From assembly GCA_040349255.1 (NCBI GenBank), contig JBEQUE010000051.1, positions 1 through 64,000 on the forward strand: a DNA stretch of 64,000 bases. The letters are read 5' to 3'. The position numbers and the translations under genes were made by a program. Origin of the DNA: DATMER01 sp040349255 (GTDB lineage Bacteria > Acidobacteriota > Thermoanaerobaculia > Multivoradales > UBA5704). Below the pieces are notes generated by a model that worked only from the letters and a program-made list of their open reading frames with translations, made no database searches and was not told the DNA's origin. This document shows positions 17,404-27,668 of this stretch, piece by piece. Each line of letters opens with the position of its first letter. Positions within the stretch are counted from its first letter, which is position 1.

Positions 17404-19221
17404 ATGTCGAACCTGACAAACCAGCTCCGGTGGTACATCGCCATCCGCGTGGTGGCGGTCGCGAGCGTGCTCATCCCCTACACGCTGCTGCAGATCGGGC
17501 CCACGGCCCCGGCGCCGGCGGTCGAGGGGAGCACGCCGGCGCCGCCCCCGGCCGTCTCCACGCCCGCTCCCATCACCCAGACGCCGCAGTCGCCGGTCCT
17601 GGTCAACCCGCCGCCGGCCCCGCCGCCGGAGCCCGACCTGCTGCGGCCCGAGGTGGTCTACAAGGTCGGCGGCCTGACCTTCGTCGCCACCCTGGTCTAC
17701 ATCGCGCTGCTGAGCATCCTGCGCCGCCGGCCCACGGCCCAGGCCTACATCCAGTTCTTCGGCGACCTCCTGCTCATCACGCTCATGGTGTACTACCTGG
17801 GCGGCATCGAGAGCCCGTTCTCGATGCTCTACCTGATCGTCATCGCCGTGGCGTCCACCCTGCTGCAGCGCCGGGCCGGCATCTCGGTGGCGAGCGGCGC
17901 CAACGCCTGCTATGCGATCCTGGTGCTCGGCCTCTACTTCCACAAGCTCCCGACCCCGCCCGGCGCGCCGGAGACGGTGCCGGTCTTCCGCCTGGTCTAC
18001 AGCCTCGCCGTGCACTGCTTCGGCTTCTACGCCGTGGCGCTCCTCACCTCCTACCTGGCCCACAACGTGGCGCGCGCCGAGAGCGAGCTCAAGGAGAAGC
18101 GCGAGCACCTGGCCGACCTGGAGGTGGTGCACCGCGACGTCATCCAGTCGATCAGCAGCGGCCTCATCACGAGCGACCTCGACGGCAGGGTCACGAGCCT
18201 CAACCAGGCCGGCGTCGCCATCCTGGGCCGGCAGGAGTCCGACATGGTCGGCCGCACGATCCTCGAGTCCGGCCTGGCCTCGGCCGAGCGCTGGGCGGAG
18301 CTGACCGCGGCCAGCCAGGGGCAGCGGACGCTGCGCGCCGAGGCCGAGCTCGAGCGCGACGGCGATACCCAGTACGTGGGCTTCTCGATCTCGCAGCTCA
18401 CGGACGCGGACGGCCGCCACCGCGGCTACATCGTCATCTTCCAGGACTTCACCCGCTGGCGGAAACTGGAAGGCGAGCTGCGCATCAAGGACCGCATGGC
18501 CGCCGTGGGCGAGCTCGCGGCCGGACTGGCGCACGAGATCGGCAACCCGCTCGCCGCCATCTCCGGGTCGGTGCAGATGCTGTCCAGCTCGGCGACCTCG
18601 GCCAGCACCACGCCGTCGCAGCGCAGGCTGATCGACATCCTGCTCAAGGAGAGCCAGCGCCTGGACCGCACGATCAAGGGCTTCCTGCGCTTCGCGCGGC
18701 CGCGCGAGCGCTCCAGCGTGCCGTTCGACATCGCCCGGCTCCTGGCCGAGAACTGCGAGCTGCTCCGCAACAGCGCCGAGGTCTCCGAGCGCCACCGGAT
18801 CGAGGTCCGGCTGGAGCCGCCCTCGGCGTCGGTGATCGCGGACCCGGACCAGGTGAGCCAGATCTTCTGGAACCTGGCGCGCAACTCCCTGCGCGCCATG
18901 CCCGACGGCGGCACCCTGACCGTCGTGGGGCGGCTCGACGAGGACCACTACCGCATGCAGGTGATCGACACGGGCCGCGGCATGAGCGAGGAGCAGCGCG
19001 CCAACCTGTTCCACCCCTTCCAGTCCTTCTTCGACGGCGGCACCGGCATCGGCATGGCCATCGTCTACCGCATCGTCCAGGAGCACGGCGGGCGGCTGCT
19101 GGTCGACACCCGGCAGGGCGGCGGCACCACGATCACCGTGGAGCTGCCGGCGAGCCGCCCGGCGGCCCAGACGGCTCCGGCCATGGCCGAGGCCACCGCC
19201 GCGGCCGGGGAGGCGCCCTGA
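17404..19221 (+). CDS. pilS: Membrane sensor histidine kinase PilS-like
   Basis: A 605-residue sensor kinase. An N-terminal membrane helix (~15-32) is followed by a Pro/Ala-rich loop (~38-80), further helices to about residue 220, a short coiled region, a PAS domain (~245-350), HisKA H-box with LAHEIGNPL near residue 378, and a HATPase domain with N-box NLARNSLRAM and G-box DTGRGM and GTGIGM. It should phosphorylate the response regulator encoded next, with which it overlaps (TGATG at 19219-19223). The neighbours pilT and pilC support the PilS name. The proline-rich loop between the first two helices is unusual and probably periplasmic. No clear ribosome-binding site precedes ATG 17404. Confidence 0.85.
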   Translation: MSNLTNQLRWYIAIRVVAVASVLIPYTLLQIGPTAPAPAVEGSTPAPPPAVSTPAPITQTPQSPVLVNPPPAPPPEPDLLRPEVVYKVGGLTFVATLVYIALLSILRRRPTAQAYIQFFGDLLLITLMVYYLGGIESPFSMLYLIVIAVASTLLQRRAGISVASGANACYAILVLGLYFHKLPTPPGAPETVPVFRLVYSLAVHCFGFYAVALLTSYLAHNVARAESELKEKREHLADLEVVHRDVIQSISSGLITSDLDGRVTSLNQAGVAILGRQESDMVGRTILESGLASAERWAELTAASQGQRTLRAEAELERDGDTQYVGFSISQLTDADGRHRGYIVIFQDFTRWRKLEGELRIKDRMAAVGELAAGLAHEIGNPLAAISGSVQMLSSSATSASTTPSQRRLIDILLKESQRLDRTIKGFLRFARPRERSSVPFDIARLLAENCELLRNSAEVSERHRIEVRLEPPSASVIADPDQVSQIFWNLARNSLRAMPDGGTLTVVGRLDEDHYRMQVIDTGRGMSEEQRANLFHPFQSFFDGGTGIGMAIVYRIVQEHGGRLLVDTRQGGGTTITVELPASRPAAQTAPAMAEATAAAGEAP

Positions 19222-20615
19222 TGGCCGAGCGCGCCCGCCTCCTGGTCGTGGACGACGAGTCGAGCATCGTCGAGTTCCTCTCCCTGCTGCTCGAAGAGGA
19301 GGGCTACGCCGTCGAGACGGCGAGCTCCGTCACCGGCGCCCGGCAGGCGCTCGCCCGCCGGAGCTACGACCTCATCCTCTGCGACGTGATGATGCCGGAC
19401 GGCAACGGCCTCGACCTGCTCAAGGAGGTCATGTCGAACGGCGCCGAGACGACCACCGGGCCGGCGGTCATCATGATGACCGCCTACACCTCGACCAAGA
19501 CCGCCATCGAGGCGATGAAGGCGGGCGCCGCCGACTACGTCTCGAAGCCGTTCGACGTCGAGGAGCTGAAGATCGTCGTCCAGAAGGCGCTGGAGCGCGA
19601 GCAGCTCGCCGACGAGAACATCTACCTGCGCCGGGAGCTGGAGCAGAAGTACACCTTCAACAACATCATCGGCAAGAGCCCGCGGATGCAGGTGATCTTC
19701 TCGCTCATCGAGCGCATCTCGCGCACCAGCTCGACCGTGCTGGTGCACGGCGAGAGCGGCACCGGCAAGGAGCTCATCGCGCGGGCCATCCACTTCGCGA
19801 GCCCGCGGTCGACCCGCCGGTTCCTGTCGATCAACTGCGGCGCGCTGCCCGAGAACCTCCTCGAGAGCGAGCTCTTCGGCCATGAGCGCGGCGCCTTCAC
19901 CGGCGCCGTGCGCGAGAAGAAGGGCCTCTTCCAGGAGGCCGACCGCGGTACGCTGTTCCTCGACGAGATCGGCGAGATGACGCCGACCATGCAGGTCAAG
20001 CTCCTGCGCGCCATCCAGGAGAAGACGGTGCGCAAGGTGGGCGGCACCGAGGAGGAGACGGTCGACGTCCGCATCATCGCGGCCACGAACCAGGACCTGG
20101 AGACCCGGCTCACCACCGGCGAGTTCCGCGAGGACCTCTACTACCGGATCAACGTGCTGCCGATCCACCTGCCGCCGCTGCGCCAGCGGCGCGAGGACAT
20201 CCCGCTCCTGGTCGACTTCTTCCTCCAGAAGTACTGCCGCCAGATGGAGCTGCCGCCGCGGCAGATCTCGGTCGAGGCCATGGCCCTGCTCGAAGGCTAC
20301 GACTGGCCGGGCAACGTCCGCGAGCTCGAAAACCTGATCGAGCGCGTGCTCGCGCTCTCCCACGCCGAGACCATCACCACCCGCGACCTGCCGGTCCACC
20401 TGCTGACCCAGCGCCGAATGCAGTCCGACCTGATCCAGCTTCCGGAGGAGGGGATCGACCTGGAGGCGTACCTGGAGGACATCCGCGCCCAGCTCATGCA
20501 GCAGGCCCTGGAGAGGACGGATGGCGTCCAGACCCAGGCGGCCGAGCTGCTCGGGATGAGCTTCCGCAGCTTCCGGTACTACGCCAAGAAGGCAGGCCTC
20601 AAAGGCGGGGATTGA
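19221..20615 (+). CDS. pilR: Sigma-54-dependent response regulator PilR-like
   Basis: A 464-residue NtrC-family activator. The receiver domain has the phospho-acceptor in LILCDVMMPDG (Asp55). The AAA+ domain has Walker A GESGTGKE (~178), the sigma-54-contacting GAFTGA loop (~224) and Walker B GTLFLDEIGEM. The C-terminal Fis-type HTH has TQAAELLGMSFRSFRYY. It should activate pilin-type promoters with sigma-54. The frame is open well upstream, but ATG at 19221 overlapping the pilS stop gives the exact receiver start MAERARLLVVDDE. It ends just before a REP-like palindrome. Confidence 0.92.
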   Translation: MAERARLLVVDDESSIVEFLSLLLEEEGYAVETASSVTGARQALARRSYDLILCDVMMPDGNGLDLLKEVMSNGAETTTGPAVIMMTAYTSTKTAIEAMKAGAADYVSKPFDVEELKIVVQKALEREQLADENIYLRRELEQKYTFNNIIGKSPRMQVIFSLIERISRTSSTVLVHGESGTGKELIARAIHFASPRSTRRFLSINCGALPENLLESELFGHERGAFTGAVREKKGLFQEADRGTLFLDEIGEMTPTMQVKLLRAIQEKTVRKVGGTEEETVDVRIIAATNQDLETRLTTGEFREDLYYRINVLPIHLPPLRQRREDIPLLVDFFLQKYCRQMELPPRQISVEAMALLEGYDWPGNVRELENLIERVLALSHAETITTRDLPVHLLTQRRMQSDLIQLPEEGIDLEAYLEDIRAQLMQQALERTDGVQTQAAELLGMSFRSFRYYAKKAGLKGGD

Positions 20616-20617
20616 AG

Positions 20618-20662
20618 CTCCCTCTCCCCCGGCACGGGGGAGAGGGCTGGGGAGAGGGGGAA
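20618..20662. repeat. REP-like palindromic element, copy 1
   Basis: Contains CCCTCTCCCCCG (20620-20631) and CGGGGGAGAGGG (20635-20646) around GCA, a perfect 12-bp stem, followed by a GGGGAGAGGGGG block. Its reverse complement matches 37784-37828 at 43 of 45 positions. There is no T tract, so termination is doubtful. Confidence 0.75.
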
Positions 20663-20678
20663 CGGGATCAAACCGCAT

Positions 20679-20708
20679 TTGACACTCCGTAGCCGATCGT
20701 TCTAGATT
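20679..20708 (+). promoter_or_regulatory. Sigma-70-type promoter for the Kdo operon
   Basis: TTGACA at 20679-20684 and TAGATT at 20703-20708 with an 18-base spacer. The expected start point is near 20715, almost on the GTG at 20714, which suggests a leaderless or near-leaderless kdsB message. Prediction from consensus match only. Confidence 0.5.
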
Positions 20709-20713
20709 CGGTC

Positions 20714-21481
20714 GTGCACCCCTCCGCGTCCTCCGACCAGCACAACGCGGGTACCTTCAGTGGAATCATCGGCGCCATTCCGGCCCGCTATGCGTCCACG
20801 CGGCTACCCGGGAAGCCCCTGCTCCTCATCGCCGGACGGCCGATGATCGAGCACGTCTACGAGCGGGCCTCCCGGGCGCGCGGGCTCGACCGGATCGTGG
20901 TCCTGACCGACGACGAGCGCATCGCACGGGCCGTGGAAGGGTTCGGCGGCGAGTGGGAGATGACCCCGGCCGAGTGCGCCAGCGGCACCGACCGGATCGC
21001 CCATGCCGCACGCCGCTGGAACGCCGCGGCCGTGGTCAACATCCAGGGTGACGAGCCGCTGATCGACCCCGAGGTCGTCTCGCGCCTCGCGGTCCACCTG
21101 GCGGACCACCCGGAAGACCCGGTCGTCACGCTGGCTGCGGATGCGGCACCGGAAGAGATGGGGAACCCGAACGCCGTCAAGGTCGTGCTCGACCTGGCCG
21201 GCTACGCCCTGTATTTCAGCCGCTCCCCGATCCCGTTCCCGAGGCAGGAGGGGGGCGCCGCACCCCTCAAGCACCTGGGGATCTACGGCTACCAGCGCGA
21301 GGCCCTGCTGCGGCTCGCGTCGCTGCCGCAGGCGCCCCTCGAACGGAGCGAATCGCTGGAGCAGCTCCGCGCCCTGGAGAACGGACTGCGCATCCGCGTG
21401 CTGCTCGCCGGGAGCGCCTCTCCCGGCGTCGACACCCGGGAAGACCTGGAGCGCGTCGAGCGTTTGCTGGAGCGGGCCTGA
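20714..21481 (+). CDS. kdsB: 3-deoxy-manno-octulosonate cytidylyltransferase
   Basis: A 255-residue enzyme that joins Kdo to CMP from CTP, activating it for transfer to lipid A. Family motifs are IPARYASTRLPGKPL (nucleotide loop), GTDRIAHAA and NIQGDEPLIDPEV. GTG at 20714 is the only usual start before the core; it adds about 18 residues to the typical KdsB N terminus, and the promoter just upstream would place transcription initiation at this codon. It heads the kdsB-pyrG-kdsA-kdsD-kdsC-acyltransferase run. Confidence 0.93.
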   Translation: MHPSASSDQHNAGTFSGIIGAIPARYASTRLPGKPLLLIAGRPMIEHVYERASRARGLDRIVVLTDDERIARAVEGFGGEWEMTPAECASGTDRIAHAARRWNAAAVVNIQGDEPLIDPEVVSRLAVHLADHPEDPVVTLAADAAPEEMGNPNAVKVVLDLAGYALYFSRSPIPFPRQEGGAAPLKHLGIYGYQREALLRLASLPQAPLERSESLEQLRALENGLRIRVLLAGSASPGVDTREDLERVERLLERA

Positions 21482-21526
21482 CGAGCTGAACCGACCGAAA
21501 CCAATCGCCGAACCGAGGAGATCTCC

Positions 21527-23214
<1,688 letters not shown>

Positions 23215-23215
<1 letters not shown>

Positions 23216-24054
23216 TGGCGGTCCATCCGGTCGAGCTGGCTCCCGGCATCGTAATCGGCAATCATCGCGGAGGCGGGGATCTCCCCGTCATCGCCGGCCC
23301 CTGCATGATCGAGAGCGAGGAGCGCACGCTCGAAACCGCCCACATCCTCGCGGCCATGGCGGAGCGCCTCGGCCTGCCCCTGGTCTTCAAGTCGTCGTTC
23401 GACAAGGCGAACCGCAGCTCGGGAGACACGCAGCGCGGTCCCGGTCTCGAAGAGGGCCTGCGCGTCCTCCGGCTGGTCAAGGAGGAGACCGGCCTGCCGG
23501 TGCTGACCGACGTCCACGAGGTGGACCAGTGCGGCCCGGCCGCCGAGGTCTGCGACGTGCTCCAGATCCCGGCCTTCCTCTGCCGCCAGACCGACCTCGT
23601 GGTGGCCGCGGCGCGCACCGGCCGGGCGGTCAACATCAAGAAGGGCCAGTTCATGGCGCCGGACAACATGCTGAAGATCGTGGAGAAGGCCCGCAAGGCG
23701 GGCAACGACCGGGTGACCGTGACGGAGCGCGGCGCCTCCTTCGGCTATCACAACCTGGTCGTGGACATGCGCAGCTTCGCCATGATGCAGGACGACGGGA
23801 TCGCGGTGATCTACGACGTGACCCACTCGCTCCAGCTTCCCGGCGGCGAAGGCGGCGAGAGCGGCGGCCTCCGGCGCTTCGCCGAGCCTCTCGCCCGCGC
23901 GGCCGTGGCCGCGGGCGCAGACGGCCTGTTCCTGGAGATCCATCCGGACCCCGACCGCGCGCTCTCGGACAAGGCCGTTCAGCTCCCGCCCGAGCGCGCC
24001 GAGGCGTTGCTCCGCTCGCTGATCGCCCTCCGGCGGACCCTGGTGGCAGAATGA
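23215..24054 (+). CDS. kdsA: 3-deoxy-8-phosphooctulonate synthase
   Basis: A 279-residue enzyme that condenses phosphoenolpyruvate with arabinose-5-phosphate to Kdo-8-phosphate. Recognisable segments are VIAGPCMIES, FKSSFDKANRSS, LQIPAFLCRQTDL, NIKKGQFMAP and FLEIHPDPDRALSD. The Cys in the GPCMIES segment resembles the metal-dependent KdsA class, but the class cannot be fixed by reading alone. ATG at 23215 overlaps the pyrG stop; the stop TGA overlaps the kdsD ATG. Confidence 0.95.
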
Positions 24055-25013
24055 GGACCGCGCGCCAGGTCGCCGTCGAGGTCCTGGAGACCGAGGCCGC
24101 GGCGGTCCGCGGCCTGATCCCGCAGCTCGACGAGCGGTTCGACAGAGCCGTCGAGCTGCTCCGCTCGTGCGCGGGCCGGGTGGTCTGCACGGGCATGGGC
24201 AAGAGCGGGATCGTCATGAAGAAGATCGCGGCGACCCTCTCCTCGACCGGCACGCCGTCGCTCTTCCTCCACCCGGCCGAGGCGGTCCATGGCGACCTCG
24301 GGATGATCGTGGCCGGCGACGTGGTCCTCGCCGCCTCCTACTCGGGGACGACCGAGGAGCTGCTGAAGCTCGTGGAAACCATGAAGCGGCTCGGCGCGCC
24401 CCTGATTGTGATGACCGCGAACGCCGGCTCGCCGCTCGCCCGCCACGCGGACATCCACCTGCCGGTGGCGATCGACCGCGAGGCCTGTCCGCTGAACCTC
24501 GCGCCCACGGCCTCGACCACGGCCACGCTCGCGCTGGGCGACGCGCTCGCCATGGCGCTCCTCGAAGCCCGCGGCTTCACGAGAGAGGACTTCGCTCTCC
24601 TCCATCCCTCAGGCCAGCTCGGCAAGCGCCTCCTGCGCGTCGAGCAGATCATGCACGCCGGCGACGCCCTGCCCAAGGTCCTCGCCTCGACCCCGATGCG
24701 CGACGCCATCTACGAGATGTCGAAGAAGGGGCTCGGGATCACCGCCGTGACCGACGAGGCCGGCCGGCTCCTCGGCTGCATCTCGGACGGCGACCTGCGG
24801 CGCCTGATCGAGCACGACGACGGCCTTCTCAAGAAGACCGCGGGCGAGTGCAGGACCCGGAACCCGCGCACCATCGACGGCGGCGAGCTGGCCGCCGCGG
24901 CGCTCAACACCATGGAAGACCACCGCATCACCTCGCTCTTCGTGTGCGGCCCGGAGGGCCGGCTCGACGGGCTGGTCCACCTGCACGACCTCTGGGGCCT
25001 GGAGCTGTTCTGA
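24051..25013 (+). CDS. kdsD: Arabinose-5-phosphate isomerase (SIS plus two CBS domains)
   Basis: A 320-residue isomerase converting ribulose-5-phosphate to arabinose-5-phosphate, the first committed Kdo step. The SIS domain contains VVCTGMGKSG, SSTGTPSLFLHPAEA, HGDLGM and SYSGTTEELL. Two CBS domains follow (from about residue 205), with GCISDGDLRRL in the first. ATG at 24051 overlaps the kdsA stop as ATGA. Confidence 0.95.
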   Translation: MRTARQVAVEVLETEAAAVRGLIPQLDERFDRAVELLRSCAGRVVCTGMGKSGIVMKKIAATLSSTGTPSLFLHPAEAVHGDLGMIVAGDVVLAASYSGTTEELLKLVETMKRLGAPLIVMTANAGSPLARHADIHLPVAIDREACPLNLAPTASTTATLALGDALAMALLEARGFTREDFALLHPSGQLGKRLLRVEQIMHAGDALPKVLASTPMRDAIYEMSKKGLGITAVTDEAGRLLGCISDGDLRRLIEHDDGLLKKTAGECRTRNPRTIDGGELAAAALNTMEDHRITSLFVCGPEGRLDGLVHLHDLWGLELF

Positions 25014-25561
25014 GCCTCTCCGACGCCGAGCTGACCGAGCGCGCCCGGAACCTCCGGTGGCTCCTGCTGGACGTGGACGGCGTGCTGACCGACGGCCGCC
25101 TGGTCTACGGACCGGACGGCGAGCAGCAGAAGGTCTTCCACGTCCGGGACGGCCTGGGCCTGCGCCTCCTCCAGCGCTCGGGCCTCCGGATCGGGATCCT
25201 TTCGGGCCGGGAGAGCAAGGCGCTCCAGGTGCGGGCGGACGACCTCTGGATCGACTTCCTGATGATGGACCGTTCGGACAAGGGGCCCGCCTTCGCCGAG
25301 TTCCTGGCCGAGCGCTCGGTAGCGCCGCAGGAGGTAGCCTTCATGGGCGACGACCTCGTGGACCTGCCGATCCTGCTGCGCTGCGGCCTCGCCTTTGCGC
25401 CGTCGGACGCGGTGGCCGAGGTCCGCGACCGGGCGCACCGGGTGCTGGAAGGAAAGGGAGGCTGGGGCGTGGTGAGGGAGCTCTGCGAGCTGCTGCTGCG
25501 GGCGAGAGGCGACTGGGAAGAGCTGACCGCGCCATACTACGTCGTGGGAGAGCCGGACTGA
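25010..25561 (+). CDS. kdsC: 3-deoxy-manno-octulosonate-8-phosphatase (HAD), probable CTG start
   Basis: A roughly 183-residue HAD-superfamily phosphatase removing phosphate from Kdo-8-phosphate. LLLDVDGVLTDGRL carries the nucleophile and acid Asp residues; GILSGRES and AFMGDDLVDLPIL are later HAD motifs. No ATG, GTG or TTG lies between the catalytic motif and bases near 24940. The CTG at 25010-25012 overlaps the kdsD TGA as CTGA and gives a protein of normal length; GTG near 24940 would overlap kdsD by about 74 bases. The product is certain; the start is not. Confidence 0.88.
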   Translation: MSLSDAELTERARNLRWLLLDVDGVLTDGRLVYGPDGEQQKVFHVRDGLGLRLLQRSGLRIGILSGRESKALQVRADDLWIDFLMMDRSDKGPAFAEFLAERSVAPQEVAFMGDDLVDLPILLRCGLAFAPSDAVAEVRDRAHRVLEGKGGWGVVRELCELLLRARGDWEELTAPYYVVGEPD

Positions 25562-26487
25562 GCACACGGCCGACCTCGGTACCGTCCTCCTCCAGGGCCC
25601 GCCGCCGGACCAGCCGTCTCCGCGCGTCCCTGCTCCCCGGCCTCGTCCGCCTGCTCGCCCTCCTGCTCGGAGCCCTCCCGCGCCGCGCCGCTCTCGCCTT
25701 CGGCCGCGCCGCGGGCCGCCTGGGCTGGCGCGTCAGCGGCCGGGACCGGCGCCGGGCGCTCGACCATCTCGCCCTGGCCCTGCCCGAGCTGTCCGACGCG
25801 GAGCGACAACGGATCGCGAGAGCCTCCTTCCTCTATCAGGGGATGAACGCGGCCGAGCTGCTCCACCTGCTGAAGCGGGGAGCCGACGGGATGCTGTCCG
25901 ACATCGAGGTCCAGGGCTGGGAGAACGTGGAAGCGGCCCGGGCCACGCGTCGGCCGATCCTGATCCTGACCGGCCACTGCGGCAACTGGGAGCTGATCGC
26001 GATCCCGCTCAGCCACGGCGGTCTGCCGCCCGCGGCGATCGCGAGACCGGCGGACGACCCGCGCATCCAGGACCTGATCGTGAGCATCCGCCGCCGGCTC
26101 GGCACCTCGACGATCGCGAGAGGGACCCGCGGCGCGGCGCGCCAGATCCTGGAGGTGCTCCGGAGCGGCGGCGCCATCGCCATGCTGATCGACCAGGACA
26201 CGAAGGTGGACGGCGTCTGGGTCCCCTTCTTCGACCGTCCCGCCTTCACGCCGGTGGGACCCGCGGAGCTGGCGATCAAGCAGGACATGCGGGTGGTCCC
26301 CTCCTTCATCGAGAGGCGTCCGGACGGCGGCCACCTCGTGCGTTTCCTGCCCGTTCTCCCGCTGCCCAAGGATCCGCAACAGGCTACCGCGCTCATGACC
26401 GCCGCGATCGAGCAGCAGGTCCGGCGCCGGCCGGAGCAGTGGGTCTGGTGGCACAAGCGCTGGCGTCGTCAGCCGCCGCCGGACTAG
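25558..26487 (+). CDS. Lipid A biosynthesis lauroyl/myristoyl-type acyltransferase, probable CTG start
   Basis: About 309 residues, HtrB/LpxL family. One N-terminal hydrophobic helix (VRLLALLLGALP) anchors it in the inner membrane. The catalytic HX4E is H-C-G-N-W-E in LILTGHCGNWEL; IDQDTKVDGVWVPFFDRPA is the second conserved block. It should add a secondary acyl chain to Kdo-lipid A. Upstream of the homologous region there is no in-frame ATG, GTG or TTG until deep inside kdsC; CTG at 25558 overlaps the kdsC stop as CTGA, the second such junction in succession. The TAG stop shares the palindrome CTAG with the convergent glycosyltransferase stop. Confidence 0.85.
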   Translation: MSTRPTSVPSSSRARRRTSRLRASLLPGLVRLLALLLGALPRRAALAFGRAAGRLGWRVSGRDRRRALDHLALALPELSDAERQRIARASFLYQGMNAAELLHLLKRGADGMLSDIEVQGWENVEAARATRRPILILTGHCGNWELIAIPLSHGGLPPAAIARPADDPRIQDLIVSIRRRLGTSTIARGTRGAARQILEVLRSGGAIAMLIDQDTKVDGVWVPFFDRPAFTPVGPAELAIKQDMRVVPSFIERRPDGGHLVRFLPVLPLPKDPQQATALMTAAIEQQVRRRPEQWVWWHKRWRRQPPPD

Positions 26488-27659
26488 CCCCGCATCTTCC
26501 GATAGGCCGCCTGGAAGCCGGGCAGGCGCATCAGCCTCTCGCGCAGTCGCCAGGTAGCCGTCCCGGTGACGGCGTGAAGCGTTTCCGCCAGCCGGTCCCG
26601 CTCCGATCGGATGGACAGGAGCTCCTCCCCCGCGGCCACGCTCTCGCGCCGGGGCGGCCGGCCCACCCAGTCGCTCAAATAGACCGAGGCGGCCCGCGAC
26701 TCCTCGGCGGGATCGGCAGGCTCCGCGCGCGCGTGCTCGGCGATCACCTCCTCATAGAGCGCGACGAGGCGGTCGAGAGCCGTCTCCAGGCCCGCCTCCT
26801 CCCGGACCCGGCGCGAGACCTCGGCGGCGTCGCGCGCGTCGTAGCGCCCGATCTCCCGCACGATCAGATCCGGGTCGAGCGGGCGATGCAGGGAGCGATA
26901 GCCGAGGTTCAGCCGGCGCAGGGCGTCGAGGTCGGCGCTCGTGACCATCTGCCCGAGGCCGCGATGGTCGCAGAGCACCACCGCCGCCCCCACCGCCAGC
27001 GCCTCCAGCGCGCTCTTGGCCTTGGCAAAGACGAGGTCGTGCTCCGCGATCACCTCGCCCGGGTTGACCAGGGACCGGCCCACGCCCGAGCCCACCACCT
27101 CCAGAGGGAGACCGGCGCGCCGGCAGGCTTCCTGGACCGCCGGGAGATGGGTGTCCTGCCGGGCGTAGTTGCTGAGCACCAGCGCCCGCCGGGGCCGCGC
27201 GGGGAGCGGGCCGCGCGGCGGGAAGCGGTCGAGATCGGCCCAGTTCAGGAGGACCCGGACGCGCTCTTCCGGAATCCCGTGCTCGAAGACGACGCGGTCG
27301 CGGTTCGTCCAGTCGACCGCGACGTAGCGCCGGATGCGCGGGAAGAGCGGCGGGGCGTCGCGCCAGGCGGTCCAGTCGTGCGTGGCGAAGATCCCGGGCA
27401 CGCCGGGAAAGTACAGCAGGGCGGCCATGGCCTGCTGGTGGTGATGTCCGTGGATCACGTCCGGAGGGGCTCCGAGCCGGGAGAGGTCGTCGACCACGGG
27501 GACCGTGGCGGCGCGGATCTCCTCCGCGATCTCGCCGAGCTCGGGGCTGTAGACCACGGGCGTGTGCCCCCGCCGCAGAAGGCCCAGCGCGGCCTCCTTG
27601 ATGTAGACCTCGGTCCCGGTGCGGGACGCCAGGGTGACGTTCGTGAGCAGGATGCGCAA
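26484..27659 (-). CDS. GT4-family glycosyltransferase
   Basis: A 391-residue GT-B fold protein. The N terminus MRILLTNVTLASRTGTEVYI is a typical opening with donor-side Rossmann fold; DVIHGHHHQ and IFATHDW follow. In the second half, AKSALEALAVGAAVVLCDHRG resembles the family 4 nucleotide-sugar site, where a Glu in an EAL segment is functional. Acceptor and sugar are unknown; the position beside lipid A genes suggests polysaccharide or LPS assembly. It follows the PIG-L-like gene by 9 bases and converges with the acyltransferase gene. Confidence 0.78.
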   Translation of the reverse strand: MRILLTNVTLASRTGTEVYIKEAALGLLRRGHTPVVYSPELGEIAEEIRAATVPVVDDLSRLGAPPDVIHGHHHQQAMAALLYFPGVPGIFATHDWTAWRDAPPLFPRIRRYVAVDWTNRDRVVFEHGIPEERVRVLLNWADLDRFPPRGPLPARPRRALVLSNYARQDTHLPAVQEACRRAGLPLEVVGSGVGRSLVNPGEVIAEHDLVFAKAKSALEALAVGAAVVLCDHRGLGQMVTSADLDALRRLNLGYRSLHRPLDPDLIVREIGRYDARDAAEVSRRVREEAGLETALDRLVALYEEVIAEHARAEPADPAEESRAASVYLSDWVGRPPRRESVAAGEELLSIRSERDRLAETLHAVTGTATWRLRERLMRLPGFQAAYRKMRG

Positions 27660-27668
27660 GGGCCGGGC

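Noticed and set aside
14941..19086. Very long minus-strand frame opposite pilT, pilC and pilS
   Set aside because: Composition is a mirror of the coding strand and there is no recognisable domain.
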